A DNA stretch of 64,000 nucleotides from Firmicutes bacterium HGW-Firmicutes-16. Lineage in GTDB: Bacteria > Bacillota > Clostridia > Oscillospirales > Oscillospiraceae. The notes below the pieces were generated by a model. That model searched no databases. It saw nothing but the letters and a program-made list of their open reading frames with translations, and was not told the DNA's origin. Location: assembly GCA_002841545.1 (NCBI GenBank), contig PGZZ01000001.1, positions 62,001-126,000 on the forward strand, read 5' to 3'. The position numbers and the translations under genes were made by a program. Within the stretch, counting starts at the first letter, position 1. The number at the start of each line of letters is the position of its first letter. Of this stretch, positions 16,271 to 24,197 are shown in pieces.

Positions 16271-16840
16271 ATGCAACTCTTAGAAGAAAGAATACGCCGC
16301 GACGGCAAAGTCAGGGACGGAAACATTCTGAAGGTAGACAGCTTTCTAAATCATCAGATGGACGTAAAGCTCTTCGGACAAATGGCACAGGAGTTTTATC
16401 GCCTTTTTCACGATGAGAGTGTCAGTAAAGTATTGACCATTGAAGCTTCGGGAATAGGTATGGCGTGTTTTGTAGGTCAGGCGTTTGACTGTCCCGTAAT
16501 TTTTGCAAAAAAAACCAAAACTAAAAATATTGCGGGTGACGTTTACACAGCTATGGTTGAGAGCTTTACACACGGCGGAACCTATGATATTATAGTAGCC
16601 AAGGAATTTCTAAATTCTTCCGACCGTGTTCTTATAATCGATGATTTTCTTGCCAACGGATCAGCGCTCTCCGGACTTTCTACTATAATAAAAGAAGCGG
16701 GCGCAACATCTGTCGGTGCCGGGATAGCGATTGAAAAGGCGTTTCAGCACGGGGGCGACACCCTTCGCGCGCAGGGTCTGCGGATCGAGTCACTGGCAAA
16801 AATCGCATCTATGGAAAATGGAAAGATCAATTTCTGTTAA
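16271..16840 (+). CDS. xpt: Xanthine phosphoribosyltransferase
   Basis: 189-residue purine phosphoribosyltransferase that converts xanthine and PRPP to XMP. It begins MQLLEERIRRDGKV, close to known Xpt. The PRPP-binding motif is VLIIDDFLANGSALSGL (about 121-137), and EASGIGMACF and FAKKTKTKNI are also typical. GTGAGGT precedes the ATG. It heads an operon with a nucleoside ABC transporter, so imported purines would feed salvage directly. Confidence 0.93.
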   Translation: MQLLEERIRRDGKVRDGNILKVDSFLNHQMDVKLFGQMAQEFYRLFHDESVSKVLTIEASGIGMACFVGQAFDCPVIFAKKTKTKNIAGDVYTAMVESFTHGGTYDIIVAKEFLNSSDRVLIIDDFLANGSALSGLSTIIKEAGATSVGAGIAIEKAFQHGGDTLRAQGLRIESLAKIASMENGKINFC

Positions 16841-16905
16841 TTCCTTACATGTACTTGTTTTCTGTCTCAGGCAAATCAAAATCGAAAAAAAACGGAGGAA
16901 CAAAA

Positions 16906-18168
16906 ATGAAAAAAGTCATCGCTCTTCTACTGGCACTCACACTGGTATTTGCTCTTGCAGCCTGCACCGCAAAAAACCCTGAAGCATCACCCAGCGCCGA
17001 GGCTTCCGCAACTCCCTCAGCTGACGCTGCGGCAGTTAAAATCGGCGTTATTCTCGTCCATGACGAAAACACCGGTTATGATGCCGCTCACATCGAAGGC
17101 ATCAAGAAAGCCGCTGCTACTGCCGGCATCGCAGACGACCAGATTGTCTGGAAGTACAACGTCGGCGAGGACGAGGGTTGCTACGATACCGCTACAGACC
17201 TTGTTGAGCAGGGCTGCACCTACATCTTCTCCGACAGTTACGGCCACCAGAGCTATATGCAGCAGGCCGCGTCCGAGAACGCCGATGTCACCTTCGTCTC
17301 CATGACTGGCGACACCGCTGCTCTCTCCAAGCTCCCCAACTTCAAAAATGCTTTCACACATACCTTTGAGTCTCGCTATGTTTCCGGCGTTGTTGCCGGC
17401 ATGAAGCTCAAGGAGCTTGTTGATGCTGGCACTGTCGCTGCAAAAAACAAAAATGCAGACGGCACAATTAAAATCGGCTATGTCGGCGCTTATCCCTATG
17501 CAGAAGTGGTTTCCGGCTACACCGCTTTCTATCTCGGCGTCAAGTCCATTGTTGAAAACGTTGCTATGACTGTTTCTTACACCAACTCTTGGTATGATCC
17601 GACCGCTGAAGCTGAAGCTGCCAACCAGCTCATCTCTGCCGGCTGCATCATTCTCAGCCAGCATGCTGACTCCACCGGCGCTCCCTCTGCTTGTGAAGCC
17701 GCTCTTAAGTCCGGCACCGCAGTTTACTGCATCGGCTACAACGTGGATATGCTCTCCGTTGCTCCGACCTCTGCTCTTACGAGCTCTCAGAATGACTGGA
17801 GCGTCTATTACACCTATGCATTCAACTGCGCTCTTAAGGGCGAAGACATTGCAACCGACTGGTCCGAAGGCTATGCAACTGGCGCCAACATGATCTCCGC
17901 TCTCGGAGCTTCCTGCGCCGCTGGCACAGACGCTAAGGTCGCCGAAGTTGAAGCCGCTCTCAAGGACGGCACACTCAACATATTTGACTGCTCCAAGTTC
18001 ACGGTCGACGGCGCGGCTGTCACCACCTATCTTGCCATCGACACTGACGGCGACTGGGTCGGCGATACAGGCGAAGCCATCGCGAACGGCGTGTTCAGCG
18101 AGTCCACGCTCCGCAGCGCCCCGTATTTTGGTCTCCGCATTGACGGCATCACGGAGCTTACAAAGTAA
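16906..18168 (+). CDS. BMP-family nucleoside-binding lipoprotein
   Basis: 420-residue substrate-binding protein of the BMP/Med (PnrA-like) family, which binds purine nucleosides. The start at 16906 follows ACGGAGG and gives a lipoprotein signal, MKKVIALLLALTLVFALAAC, with Cys20 lipidated. The mature protein opens KIGVILVHDENTGYDAAHIEGI, and FKNAFTHTFESRYVSGVVAGMKL is family-typical. It follows xpt by 65 bases and is separated from the ATPase gene by a terminator. That terminator would give more binding protein than membrane components. Confidence 0.9.
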   Translation: MKKVIALLLALTLVFALAACTAKNPEASPSAEASATPSADAAAVKIGVILVHDENTGYDAAHIEGIKKAAATAGIADDQIVWKYNVGEDEGCYDTATDLVEQGCTYIFSDSYGHQSYMQQAASENADVTFVSMTGDTAALSKLPNFKNAFTHTFESRYVSGVVAGMKLKELVDAGTVAAKNKNADGTIKIGYVGAYPYAEVVSGYTAFYLGVKSIVENVAMTVSYTNSWYDPTAEAEAANQLISAGCIILSQHADSTGAPSACEAALKSGTAVYCIGYNVDMLSVAPTSALTSSQNDWSVYYTYAFNCALKGEDIATDWSEGYATGANMISALGASCAAGTDAKVAEVEAALKDGTLNIFDCSKFTVDGAAVTTYLAIDTDGDWVGDTGEAIANGVFSESTLRSAPYFGLRIDGITELTK

Positions 18169-18189
18169 ACCTGTCAGCTTCAAATAACG

Positions 18190-18223
18190 GGAAAAAGCCG
18201 TCTCGTTCAGAGCGGCTTTTTCC
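18190..18223 (+). terminator. Terminator/attenuator inside the nucleoside transporter operon
   Basis: GGAAAAAGCCG and CGGCTTTTTCC form an 11-bp stem around a 12-base loop. It lies between the binding-protein gene and the ATPase gene and probably allows partial read-through. Confidence 0.8.
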
Positions 18224-18258
18224 TTCCAATAAATTTCTTTTCAAGGGGGTAAACCAAT

Positions 18259-19797
18259 ATGGAAGGCGCCAAAGCTACAGTTTGCATGCGCGAAATTACC
18301 AAGACCTTTGGTTCGACTGTTGCAAACAACTGTGTCTGTCTCGATATTAACAAAGGGGAAATACTTTCACTGCTGGGGGAAAACGGCAGTGGAAAGACGA
18401 CGTTGATGAACATGCTGTCAGGCATCTATTATCCAGATGCCGGTCAGATTTTCGTTAATGGCAGCGAGGTGTCCATACGGAGCCCCAAGGACGCTTTTGA
18501 GCTTGGTATCGGAATGATTCATCAGCACTTCAAGCTGGTAGATGTACTCTCAGCCGCGGAGAATATAATCCTCGGTATGCCGGGCAACGGACGTCTCGAC
18601 ATGAAGGTCGTGAACGAAAAAATACTTAATATCTGTTCACTCTATGGTTTCGATGTCGATCCTAAACAGAAAATATACGACATGTCCGTCTCACAGAAGC
18701 AGACGGTGGAAATCGTTAAGGTTCTCTATCGTGGCGCAGATATACTCATTCTGGACGAGCCTACAGCGGTTCTTACCCCTCAGGAAACGGACAAGCTGTT
18801 TGCCGTACTGCGCAATATGCGGAACGACGGCAAGGCGGTTGTCATCATCACACACAAGCTCCACGAGGTGGAGGAACTCTCCGACCGAGTTGCCGTTCTG
18901 CGGCACGGTCAGTATATCGGAGAAATGGTAACGAAAGACACGAACGCCGCCGAAATGACCAACATGATGGTCGGCCGCACTGTCTCACTTAACATCGCGC
19001 GTCCCGAACCGAAAGACCCGAAGCCTCGAATTGTCGTGGATGGGCTTACAGTCAGGGACATTGACGGTGTTAAGAAACTCTCAAATGTATCTTTTGCCGC
19101 GAATTCGGGCGAAATACTAGGCATTGCGGGAATCTCCGGCTGCGGGCAGAGGGAATTACTGGAGTCCATCGCCGGCCTTCAGCTTGTAGAATCTGGCAGT
19201 ATCAGCTATATTGACCCGGAAACCGGTAAACAGGTCGAACTAATTGGTAAGGATCCGCGCACAATCAGCACTTTGGGTGTCGCTTTATCCTTCGTTCCCG
19301 AGGATAGGCTTGGTATGGGTCTCGTCGGCAACATGGATCTCACGGACAATATGATGCTTCGCTCGTTCCGCCGCGGAAAGTCCATGTTTGCGGATCGAAA
19401 ATCGCCCCGCAGCCTAGCTGAGCGTGTGGTCAACGAACTGGAAGTTGTTACTCCTGGAATTACGACCCCTGTTCGCAGACTCTCCGGCGGCAATGTACAG
19501 AAGATACTGGTCGGACGTGAGATTGCATGCGCGCCTACCGTTCTTATGACAGCATACGCTGTCCGCGGTCTTGACATCAACTCCTCCTATACTATTTATG
19601 ACCTTCTCAATCAACAGAAAGAAAAAGGCGTCGCCGTTATCTACGTCGGCGAAGATCTTGACGTTCTTCTGGAACTCTGCGATCGTATCCTCATCCTCTG
19701 CGGTGGTGAAGTCAGCGGTATCGTTCCCGGAAGAGGCGCAAACAAACGTGAGGTTGGTATGATGATGACTAAGCTCGGAGGGGAGGCTGGAAAATGA
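18259..19797 (+). CDS. Nucleoside ABC transporter ATP-binding protein, double ABC
   Basis: 512-residue ATPase with two ABC domains in one chain, as in NupO/RbsA-type importers. Domain 1 has the Walker A LLGENGSGKTTLMN (about 35-48) and Walker B ILILDEPTAVLTP. Domain 2 has a relaxed Walker A, GISGCGQRELLESI (about 294-307), a signature RRLSGGNVQK and a degenerate Walker B (VLMTAYAVRGLDIN), which is normal in this family. The gene overlaps the following permease by four bases (ATGA). Confidence 0.93.
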   Translation: MEGAKATVCMREITKTFGSTVANNCVCLDINKGEILSLLGENGSGKTTLMNMLSGIYYPDAGQIFVNGSEVSIRSPKDAFELGIGMIHQHFKLVDVLSAAENIILGMPGNGRLDMKVVNEKILNICSLYGFDVDPKQKIYDMSVSQKQTVEIVKVLYRGADILILDEPTAVLTPQETDKLFAVLRNMRNDGKAVVIITHKLHEVEELSDRVAVLRHGQYIGEMVTKDTNAAEMTNMMVGRTVSLNIARPEPKDPKPRIVVDGLTVRDIDGVKKLSNVSFAANSGEILGIAGISGCGQRELLESIAGLQLVESGSISYIDPETGKQVELIGKDPRTISTLGVALSFVPEDRLGMGLVGNMDLTDNMMLRSFRRGKSMFADRKSPRSLAERVVNELEVVTPGITTPVRRLSGGNVQKILVGREIACAPTVLMTAYAVRGLDINSSYTIYDLLNQQKEKGVAVIYVGEDLDVLLELCDRILILCGGEVSGIVPGRGANKREVGMMMTKLGGEAGK

Positions 19798-20891
19798 ATC
19801 CTAAAGTAAGAGAACCTTTTGTCCGCATCACAAAGCGGGACGGACTGGCCTCCTGGCGTGGATGGCTAATAAGGCTTATAAGTCTTATTCTAGCTCTTGC
19901 TGTTTCTGCTATTGTAATTTATGCTATGATTAAGCTGAACCCGCTTAAAGTATACGCTGCTATGTGGGAAGGAGCTTTCGGCTCTGAAAAACGCAGCTGG
20001 GTCACTCTTCGTGACACGATGATGATGCTATGCATCGGAGTCGGCCTCGCTCCCGCTTTCAAAATGCGCTTTTGGAACATAGGTGCCGAGGGTCAGATTC
20101 TCATCGGTGGTATCGCAACTGCAGCCGTTTTGATCTATTGCGGAAATTCCATGCCGACATGGGCACTGCTGCTCACCTCGTTTGTCGTTAGCTCAATCGC
20201 AGGCGCAATTTGGGGCGTCGTTCCCGCTTTCTTTAAGGCTCGCTTCGGAACTAACGAGACACTGTTCACCCTTATGATGAACTATGTAGCCATCCAGCTC
20301 ACATCATACTGTGTGGCTTTGTGGGAAAACCCCTTCGGTTCAAACACGGTCGGCGTCATTAACCAGCAGACAAGAGCCGGTTGGTTCCCGTCTTTGCTTG
20401 GTCAGCAGTATATGTTGAACGTCATCCTTGTATTGGTTCTGGCGGTTTCCATGTACATATATCTCCGCTACTCCAAGCAAGGCTATGAAATCTCCGTCGT
20501 CGGCGAATCTGAACGCACCGCGCGTTACATAGGTATCTCTGTACGCCGCGTTATCGTTCGTACCATGATGATTTCCGGTGCCATCTGCGGTCTCGCGGGC
20601 TTCCTCGCTGTCTCGGGTGCATCCCACACGATTAGCACGAGCACAGCCGGCGGACGCGGCTTTACGGCAATCATCGTTGCATGGCTTGCGAAATTCAATA
20701 CCTTCGTGATGATCTTGATTGCAGCGCTGCTTGTCTTCCTTGAAAAGGGTGCCATGCAGATAGCCTCGCAATATAACCTGAACGATTTCGCCTCCCAGAT
20801 GATAACGGGTATTATCCTGTTTTTCATACTCGGCAGTGAATTCTTCATAAACTACCGGCTCGTGTTCCGCGGAAAAAAGGAGGCGAAATGA
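19794..20891 (+). CDS. Nucleoside ABC transporter permease 1
   Basis: 365-residue permease of the branched-chain/ribose/nucleoside type (BPD_transp_2), with about nine hydrophobic segments. The EAA-like coupling region is near GYEISVVGESERTARYIGISVRRV. It is larger than its partner and starts inside the ATPase stop codon, so translation is coupled. It pairs with the following permease to form the nucleoside channel. Confidence 0.9.
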   Translation: MNPKVREPFVRITKRDGLASWRGWLIRLISLILALAVSAIVIYAMIKLNPLKVYAAMWEGAFGSEKRSWVTLRDTMMMLCIGVGLAPAFKMRFWNIGAEGQILIGGIATAAVLIYCGNSMPTWALLLTSFVVSSIAGAIWGVVPAFFKARFGTNETLFTLMMNYVAIQLTSYCVALWENPFGSNTVGVINQQTRAGWFPSLLGQQYMLNVILVLVLAVSMYIYLRYSKQGYEISVVGESERTARYIGISVRRVIVRTMMISGAICGLAGFLAVSGASHTISTSTAGGRGFTAIIVAWLAKFNTFVMILIAALLVFLEKGAMQIASQYNLNDFASQMITGIILFFILGSEFFINYRLVFRGKKEAK

Positions 20892-20892
20892 T

Positions 20893-21864
20893 ATGACGCA
20901 AATACTCTCTCTCCTACAGGCGGCTATGGTTTTCGGCACAGTCATACTCTTCGGCGCAATCGGCGAAATTATGACCGAAAAGTCCGGCAACCTTAACCTC
21001 GGCGTTCCGGGCATCATGTATCTCGGCGGTATTGCCGGACTTGCCGGCGCGTTCTGGTATCAGACCAACGTTGCAACGCCGAATGCGATGATAGGTCTTC
21101 TCATCGCCCTCGTTTGTGCACTTGTTGCAGCAGGTCTCGGCGGTCTCATTTATAGCTTTCTTACCATTACGCTTCGAGCAAACCAGAATGTCACGGGTCT
21201 TACTCTCACGATATTCGGCTCGGGCGTTGCCAATCTCTTCGGTGGAGCAATGAACAAGATGGCCGGCGGCGTCGGCCAGATATCCGTAGGTATAACCAGC
21301 GATGCTTTCCGCGACACACTACCGTTCCTGTCGAATGTCGGAGTTTTTTCGGGCCTCGGCTTCATGGTCTATCTTGCTATTATCCTCGCCTTTTTAGCGA
21401 GTTACTTCCTTAACAGAACACGCAAAGGTCTGAATCTTCGTGCAGTGGGCGAAAATCCCGCTACAGCAGATGCCGCCGGTATCAACGTAACGAGATATAA
21501 ATATCTTTCCACTTGCATTGGCGCTGCAATTTCGGGTCTCGGCGGTCTTTACTATGTAATGGACTACATCAAGGGCACCTGGTCAACCGACGGCGGCATC
21601 GAAAAGCTTGGCTGGCTCGCCGTGGCGCTCGTAATCTTCGCACGTTGGAAACCCATTCAGGCCATTTGGGGTTCCTACCTCTTTGGCGCTCTTTTCTGGC
21701 TCTTCCTCTATATCCCCGGACTTACACGCTCGTCTCAGGAGATATTCAAGATGCTGCCTTACGTTGTCACAATAATCGTTCTGATTGTCGTGTCACTCCG
21801 TAAGAATCGCGAGAACCAGCCGCCAGCAAATCTCGGTATGGCGTATTTCCGCGAAGAGAGATAG
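20893..21864 (+). CDS. Nucleoside ABC transporter permease 2
   Basis: 323-residue permease of the same family with nine to ten hydrophobic segments. It opens with an Ile/Leu-rich helix and has GEIMTEKSGNLNLGVPGIM, then the coupling region GLNLRAVGENPATADAAGINVTRYK. It starts a few bases after permease 1 and ends the operon. The 18-bp inverted repeat at 21874-21937 lies just behind it. Confidence 0.9.
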   Translation: MTQILSLLQAAMVFGTVILFGAIGEIMTEKSGNLNLGVPGIMYLGGIAGLAGAFWYQTNVATPNAMIGLLIALVCALVAAGLGGLIYSFLTITLRANQNVTGLTLTIFGSGVANLFGGAMNKMAGGVGQISVGITSDAFRDTLPFLSNVGVFSGLGFMVYLAIILAFLASYFLNRTRKGLNLRAVGENPATADAAGINVTRYKYLSTCIGAAISGLGGLYYVMDYIKGTWSTDGGIEKLGWLAVALVIFARWKPIQAIWGSYLFGALFWLFLYIPGLTRSSQEIFKMLPYVVTIIVLIVVSLRKNRENQPPANLGMAYFREER

Positions 21865-21870
21865 ATTTTC

Positions 21871-21899
21871 TTGCATAAAATTACCCCCTCATGTATAAT
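21871..21899 (+). promoter_or_regulatory. Promoter for the first DUF5684-type gene, inside an inverted repeat
   Basis: TTGCAT (21871-21876) and TATAAT (21894-21899) have a 17-base spacer. The spacer and part of the -35 form the left arm of the inverted repeat. Transcription would start near 21906, inside the loop. Confidence 0.65.
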
Positions 21900-21937
21900 T
21901 TCACTATAGAGATTATATTTGAGGGGGTAATTTTATG
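21874..21937 (+). promoter_or_regulatory. 18-bp perfect inverted repeat covering RBS and ATG
   Basis: The left arm 21874-21891 (CATAAAATTACCCCCTCA) and right arm 21920-21937 (TGAGGGGGTAATTTTATG) are exact complements with a 28-base loop. The right arm holds the Shine-Dalgarno (GAGGGGGT) and ends on the G of the start codon. RNA reading through from the nucleoside operon could fold this stem and hide the start. RNA from the local promoter would lack the left arm. It may also stop upstream transcripts, although no T-run follows. Confidence 0.75.
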
Positions 21938-22750
21938 AATGAGGCTATGAAATTTTTAATAGGATTTATGGTTTTTTTCTGGATAATCGGTCTTGCAGTC
22001 GGCGTTCTGGTGATAATCGCAACATGGAAGGTCTATGAAAAAGCTGGTGAACCCGGTTGGGCGTCGCTTGTTCCATTTTACCGAGACTATGTATTTTTTA
22101 AAATCTCATGGGGCAACGGTTGGTATTTTCTACTTAACGAAATTCCTAGCGTGCTTTACCTGATATTTTATATACCGTTTAGCATTGGTTTGACGAGGGG
22201 AATTCTCTCTGGTTATAACAGCTATGGCGGTGCTCCCTTCGGTAACTTTGATATTGTGTCAAATAGCATTGGATTTGGCATGCTCATATTCCTTTTTTCG
22301 ACCGCTATGCTGGTCGTCAGCATCATCACTTGTATAAAACTCGCAAAAGCCTTCGGACAGGGCGGCGGCTTTGCTTGCGGTCTTATCTTCCTTTCTCCTG
22401 TGTTTCTCTGCATAATGGCCTTCAGCAAAAACATATATTATGTAGGTATTCCCGGCAAAATGCCACCCTATGGTCAACCGGGCAATGGTAATCCCTCTGC
22501 TCCTAACGGTCAGCAGCCTAACTGGCAGAATCCCTATTACCAGCCGAACGGCTATCAACCACCACCTTACCACGGGGCCCAACCGCCTAATCAGTACGGT
22601 TCGACTCCGGGCTGGGGATGGCAGCCGCCCGAGGCTCCTCCGAGCGCAAATCAGCAGCACCCAGGCGACTTCGTCAAATTCTGCTCCGACTGCGGCTCTC
22701 CGCTGAAGAAGGACGATATTTTCTGCCCCAAATGCGGCAAGCCTCAGTAA
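21935..22750 (+). CDS. DUF5684-type membrane protein with zinc ribbon
   Basis: 271-residue membrane protein, first of three related neighbours. It has a helix near the start, the family motif EKAGEPGWASLVPFYRDYVFFKISWGNGW (positions about 30-58), further helices and LAKAFGQGGGFACGLIFL. A Pro/Gln/Tyr/Asn-rich linker (about 175-245) leads to a C-terminal zinc ribbon with two CxxC pairs (FCSDCGS, FCPKCGK). It is longer than its paralogues because of an extra segment (about 67-105). Function unknown; the ribbon presumably faces the cytoplasm. Confidence 0.85.
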   Translation: MNEAMKFLIGFMVFFWIIGLAVGVLVIIATWKVYEKAGEPGWASLVPFYRDYVFFKISWGNGWYFLLNEIPSVLYLIFYIPFSIGLTRGILSGYNSYGGAPFGNFDIVSNSIGFGMLIFLFSTAMLVVSIITCIKLAKAFGQGGGFACGLIFLSPVFLCIMAFSKNIYYVGIPGKMPPYGQPGNGNPSAPNGQQPNWQNPYYQPNGYQPPPYHGAQPPNQYGSTPGWGWQPPEAPPSANQQHPGDFVKFCSDCGSPLKKDDIFCPKCGKPQ

Positions 22751-22784
22751 AGAGGAATTATATGGGAAACTTTCTAAATATATC

Positions 22785-22813
22785 TTGTCAATGCTTGGAT
22801 TTTATTGTAAAAT
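22785..22813 (+). promoter_or_regulatory. Promoter copy 1 of the duplicated DUF5684 upstream region
   Basis: TTGTCA (22785-22790) and TAAAAT (22808-22813), 17 bases apart. The same arrangement and most of the following 45 bases recur before the third paralogue at 23388. Confidence 0.7.
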
Positions 22814-22869
22814 AATTTTAATGCAGATTATTTTCTGTATATTGAGAGAATTATATTTAGGAGGATTTT

Positions 22870-23253
22870 ATGGACATTGATTATGAAGCAATGAGTAGCG
22901 TATTCCAAATGTCGGCAGGGGCAATGGTAATAAGTTGTCTGTTAGGTGTTCTTTTCATCGTATCTCAATGGTTACTGTTCAATAAAGCAGGTGAAGCGGG
23001 CTGGGCTGCAATCGTTCCTTTCTACAATCTATATGTGCTTTTCAAGATCACTTGGGGAAGCGGTGTAAAGTTCCTGCTACTTCTCATCCCTATTGCTAAC
23101 GTTGTCATAGCTATCATCACACTCGTAAAACTTGCAAAGGCCTTTGGCAAGGGCGGCGGCTTCGCCTGCGGTCTAATTTTCCTTCCCTATATCTTCTATC
23201 CCATTATGGCCTTCAGCAAAAACATTTCGTATGTAGGCGTACCGGGCAAATAA
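22870..23253 (+). CDS. DUF5684-type membrane protein without zinc ribbon
   Basis: 127-residue short paralogue of the genes on both sides. It has an N-terminal helix, NKAGEAGWAAIVPFYNLYVLFKITWGSGV (about 38-66), a second helix pair and LAKAFGKGGGFACGLIFLPYIFYPIMAFSKNI. It stops right after GVPGK, exactly where the paralogues continue into the Gln/Pro linker and zinc ribbon. It is thus the bare membrane domain. AGGAGG precedes the ATG. Confidence 0.85.
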   Translation: MDIDYEAMSSVFQMSAGAMVISCLLGVLFIVSQWLLFNKAGEAGWAAIVPFYNLYVLFKITWGSGVKFLLLLIPIANVVIAIITLVKLAKAFGKGGGFACGLIFLPYIFYPIMAFSKNISYVGVPGK

Positions 23254-23313
23254 GTCCAGAACAATATCTCCGACATACGGATTTATTTTGTTTTCTACAT
23301 ACACACTTTAGAA

Positions 23314-23342
23314 GAAAAAGCGGAACATTCGTCCGCTTTTTC
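23314..23342 (+). terminator. Terminator after the short DUF5684-type gene
   Basis: GAAAAAGCGGA and TCCGCTTTTTC form an 11-bp stem around a seven-base loop. Confidence 0.9.
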
Positions 23343-23387
23343 TTAGTATTACAAACAGTCATCATTTAGTGAAATTCAAAATATATT

Positions 23388-23416
23388 TTGTTAATACTTG
23401 TATTTTATTGTAAAAT
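23388..23416 (+). promoter_or_regulatory. Promoter copy 2 of the duplicated DUF5684 upstream region
   Basis: TTGTTA (23388-23393) and TAAAAT (23411-23416), 17 bases apart. The spacer and downstream region match the 22785 copy closely, including a small GCAGA-TCTGC hairpin in the leader. Confidence 0.7.
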
Positions 23417-23478
23417 AAACTCAATGCAGAGTATTTTCTGCGTCTTGCGAGAATTATATTATAACGAGGAGGTTTTCT

Positions 23479-24153
23479 ATGTATTACAACTACGGTTATG
23501 ACAACGACATGATGGACAGTTTTTTTCACATGTCGGCAGGCTCCACATTTATCAGTCTTCTTCTCGGTGCTCTTTTAATCGTTTCACTTTGGTTCATTTT
23601 CCAAAAAGCCAATGAGCCAGGCTGGGCGGCCATTGTTCCCTTCTATAACTACTATGTGCTTTTTAAAATCACATGGGGCAACGGCTGGATGTTCCTGCTT
23701 CTGCTTATCCCCATTGCCAACATTGTAATCGCAATAATTACACTAGTCAAACTCGCCAAGGCCTTCGGCAAGGGAGGCGGCTTCGCATGCGGACTCATTT
23801 TCCTGTTTTATATTTTCCTTCCGATCATGGCTTTCAGCAAGGACATCGTCTATGTCGGTATTCCCGGCAAAGAAGGCCAGTATAATCCCGGTTACAGTCA
23901 GCAGGGCTATCAGCAGCCCAACTATCAGCAGCCCGGTTACCAGAACCCCTATTCTCAGGGATATCAGGCTCCCCAGCAGCCGTATCAGGCGCCTGAAGCT
24001 CAGCAGGGAACATATCAGCAGCCAAGCGCACAGAACCCCGAATACTTCTATCAGCAGACAGTGGCACCGGCAGGCCCCAAATTCTGCGCAGGCTGCGGCG
24101 CACCTATCGAAGGCAATGTCAAATACTGCCCCAAGTGCGGAAAACCCCTGTAA
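23479..24153 (+). CDS. DUF5684-type membrane protein with Gln-rich linker and zinc ribbon
   Basis: 224-residue third paralogue. The membrane domain (about 1-130) carries QKANEPGWAAIVPFYNYYVLFKITWGNGW and LAKAFGKGGGFACGLIFL. A linker of YQQP-like repeats (about 135-195) leads to a zinc ribbon with CAGCGA and YCPKCGK pairs. The domain order equals that of the first gene, without its extra segment. CGAGGAGG precedes the ATG. Together the three genes look like a recent local expansion. Confidence 0.87.
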   Translation: MYYNYGYDNDMMDSFFHMSAGSTFISLLLGALLIVSLWFIFQKANEPGWAAIVPFYNYYVLFKITWGNGWMFLLLLIPIANIVIAIITLVKLAKAFGKGGGFACGLIFLFYIFLPIMAFSKDIVYVGIPGKEGQYNPGYSQQGYQQPNYQQPGYQNPYSQGYQAPQQPYQAPEAQQGTYQQPSAQNPEYFYQQTVAPAGPKFCAGCGAPIEGNVKYCPKCGKPL

Positions 24154-24167
24154 ACTATCATAATTAC

Positions 24168-24195
24168 GAGCGGCGCTTCAAGTGAAGCGCCGCTC
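24168..24195. terminator. Bidirectional terminator
   Basis: GAGCGGCGCTTCA and TGAAGCGCCGCTC form a perfect 13-bp stem with a two-base centre, followed by TTTTA. It lies between the plus-strand DUF5684 cluster and the minus-strand aldolase gene. Confidence 0.92.
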
Positions 24196-24197
24196 TT

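Noticed and set aside
17017-18183. 388-codon minus-strand open frame opposite the BMP gene
   Set aside because: The plus-strand protein is an unmistakable lipoprotein with good site and context. The opposite frame has no recognisable domain.
23254-23478. Extra small gene between the second and third DUF5684-type genes
   Set aside because: The gap is filled by a terminator, the duplicated promoter and leader; no open frame with a start site is seen.
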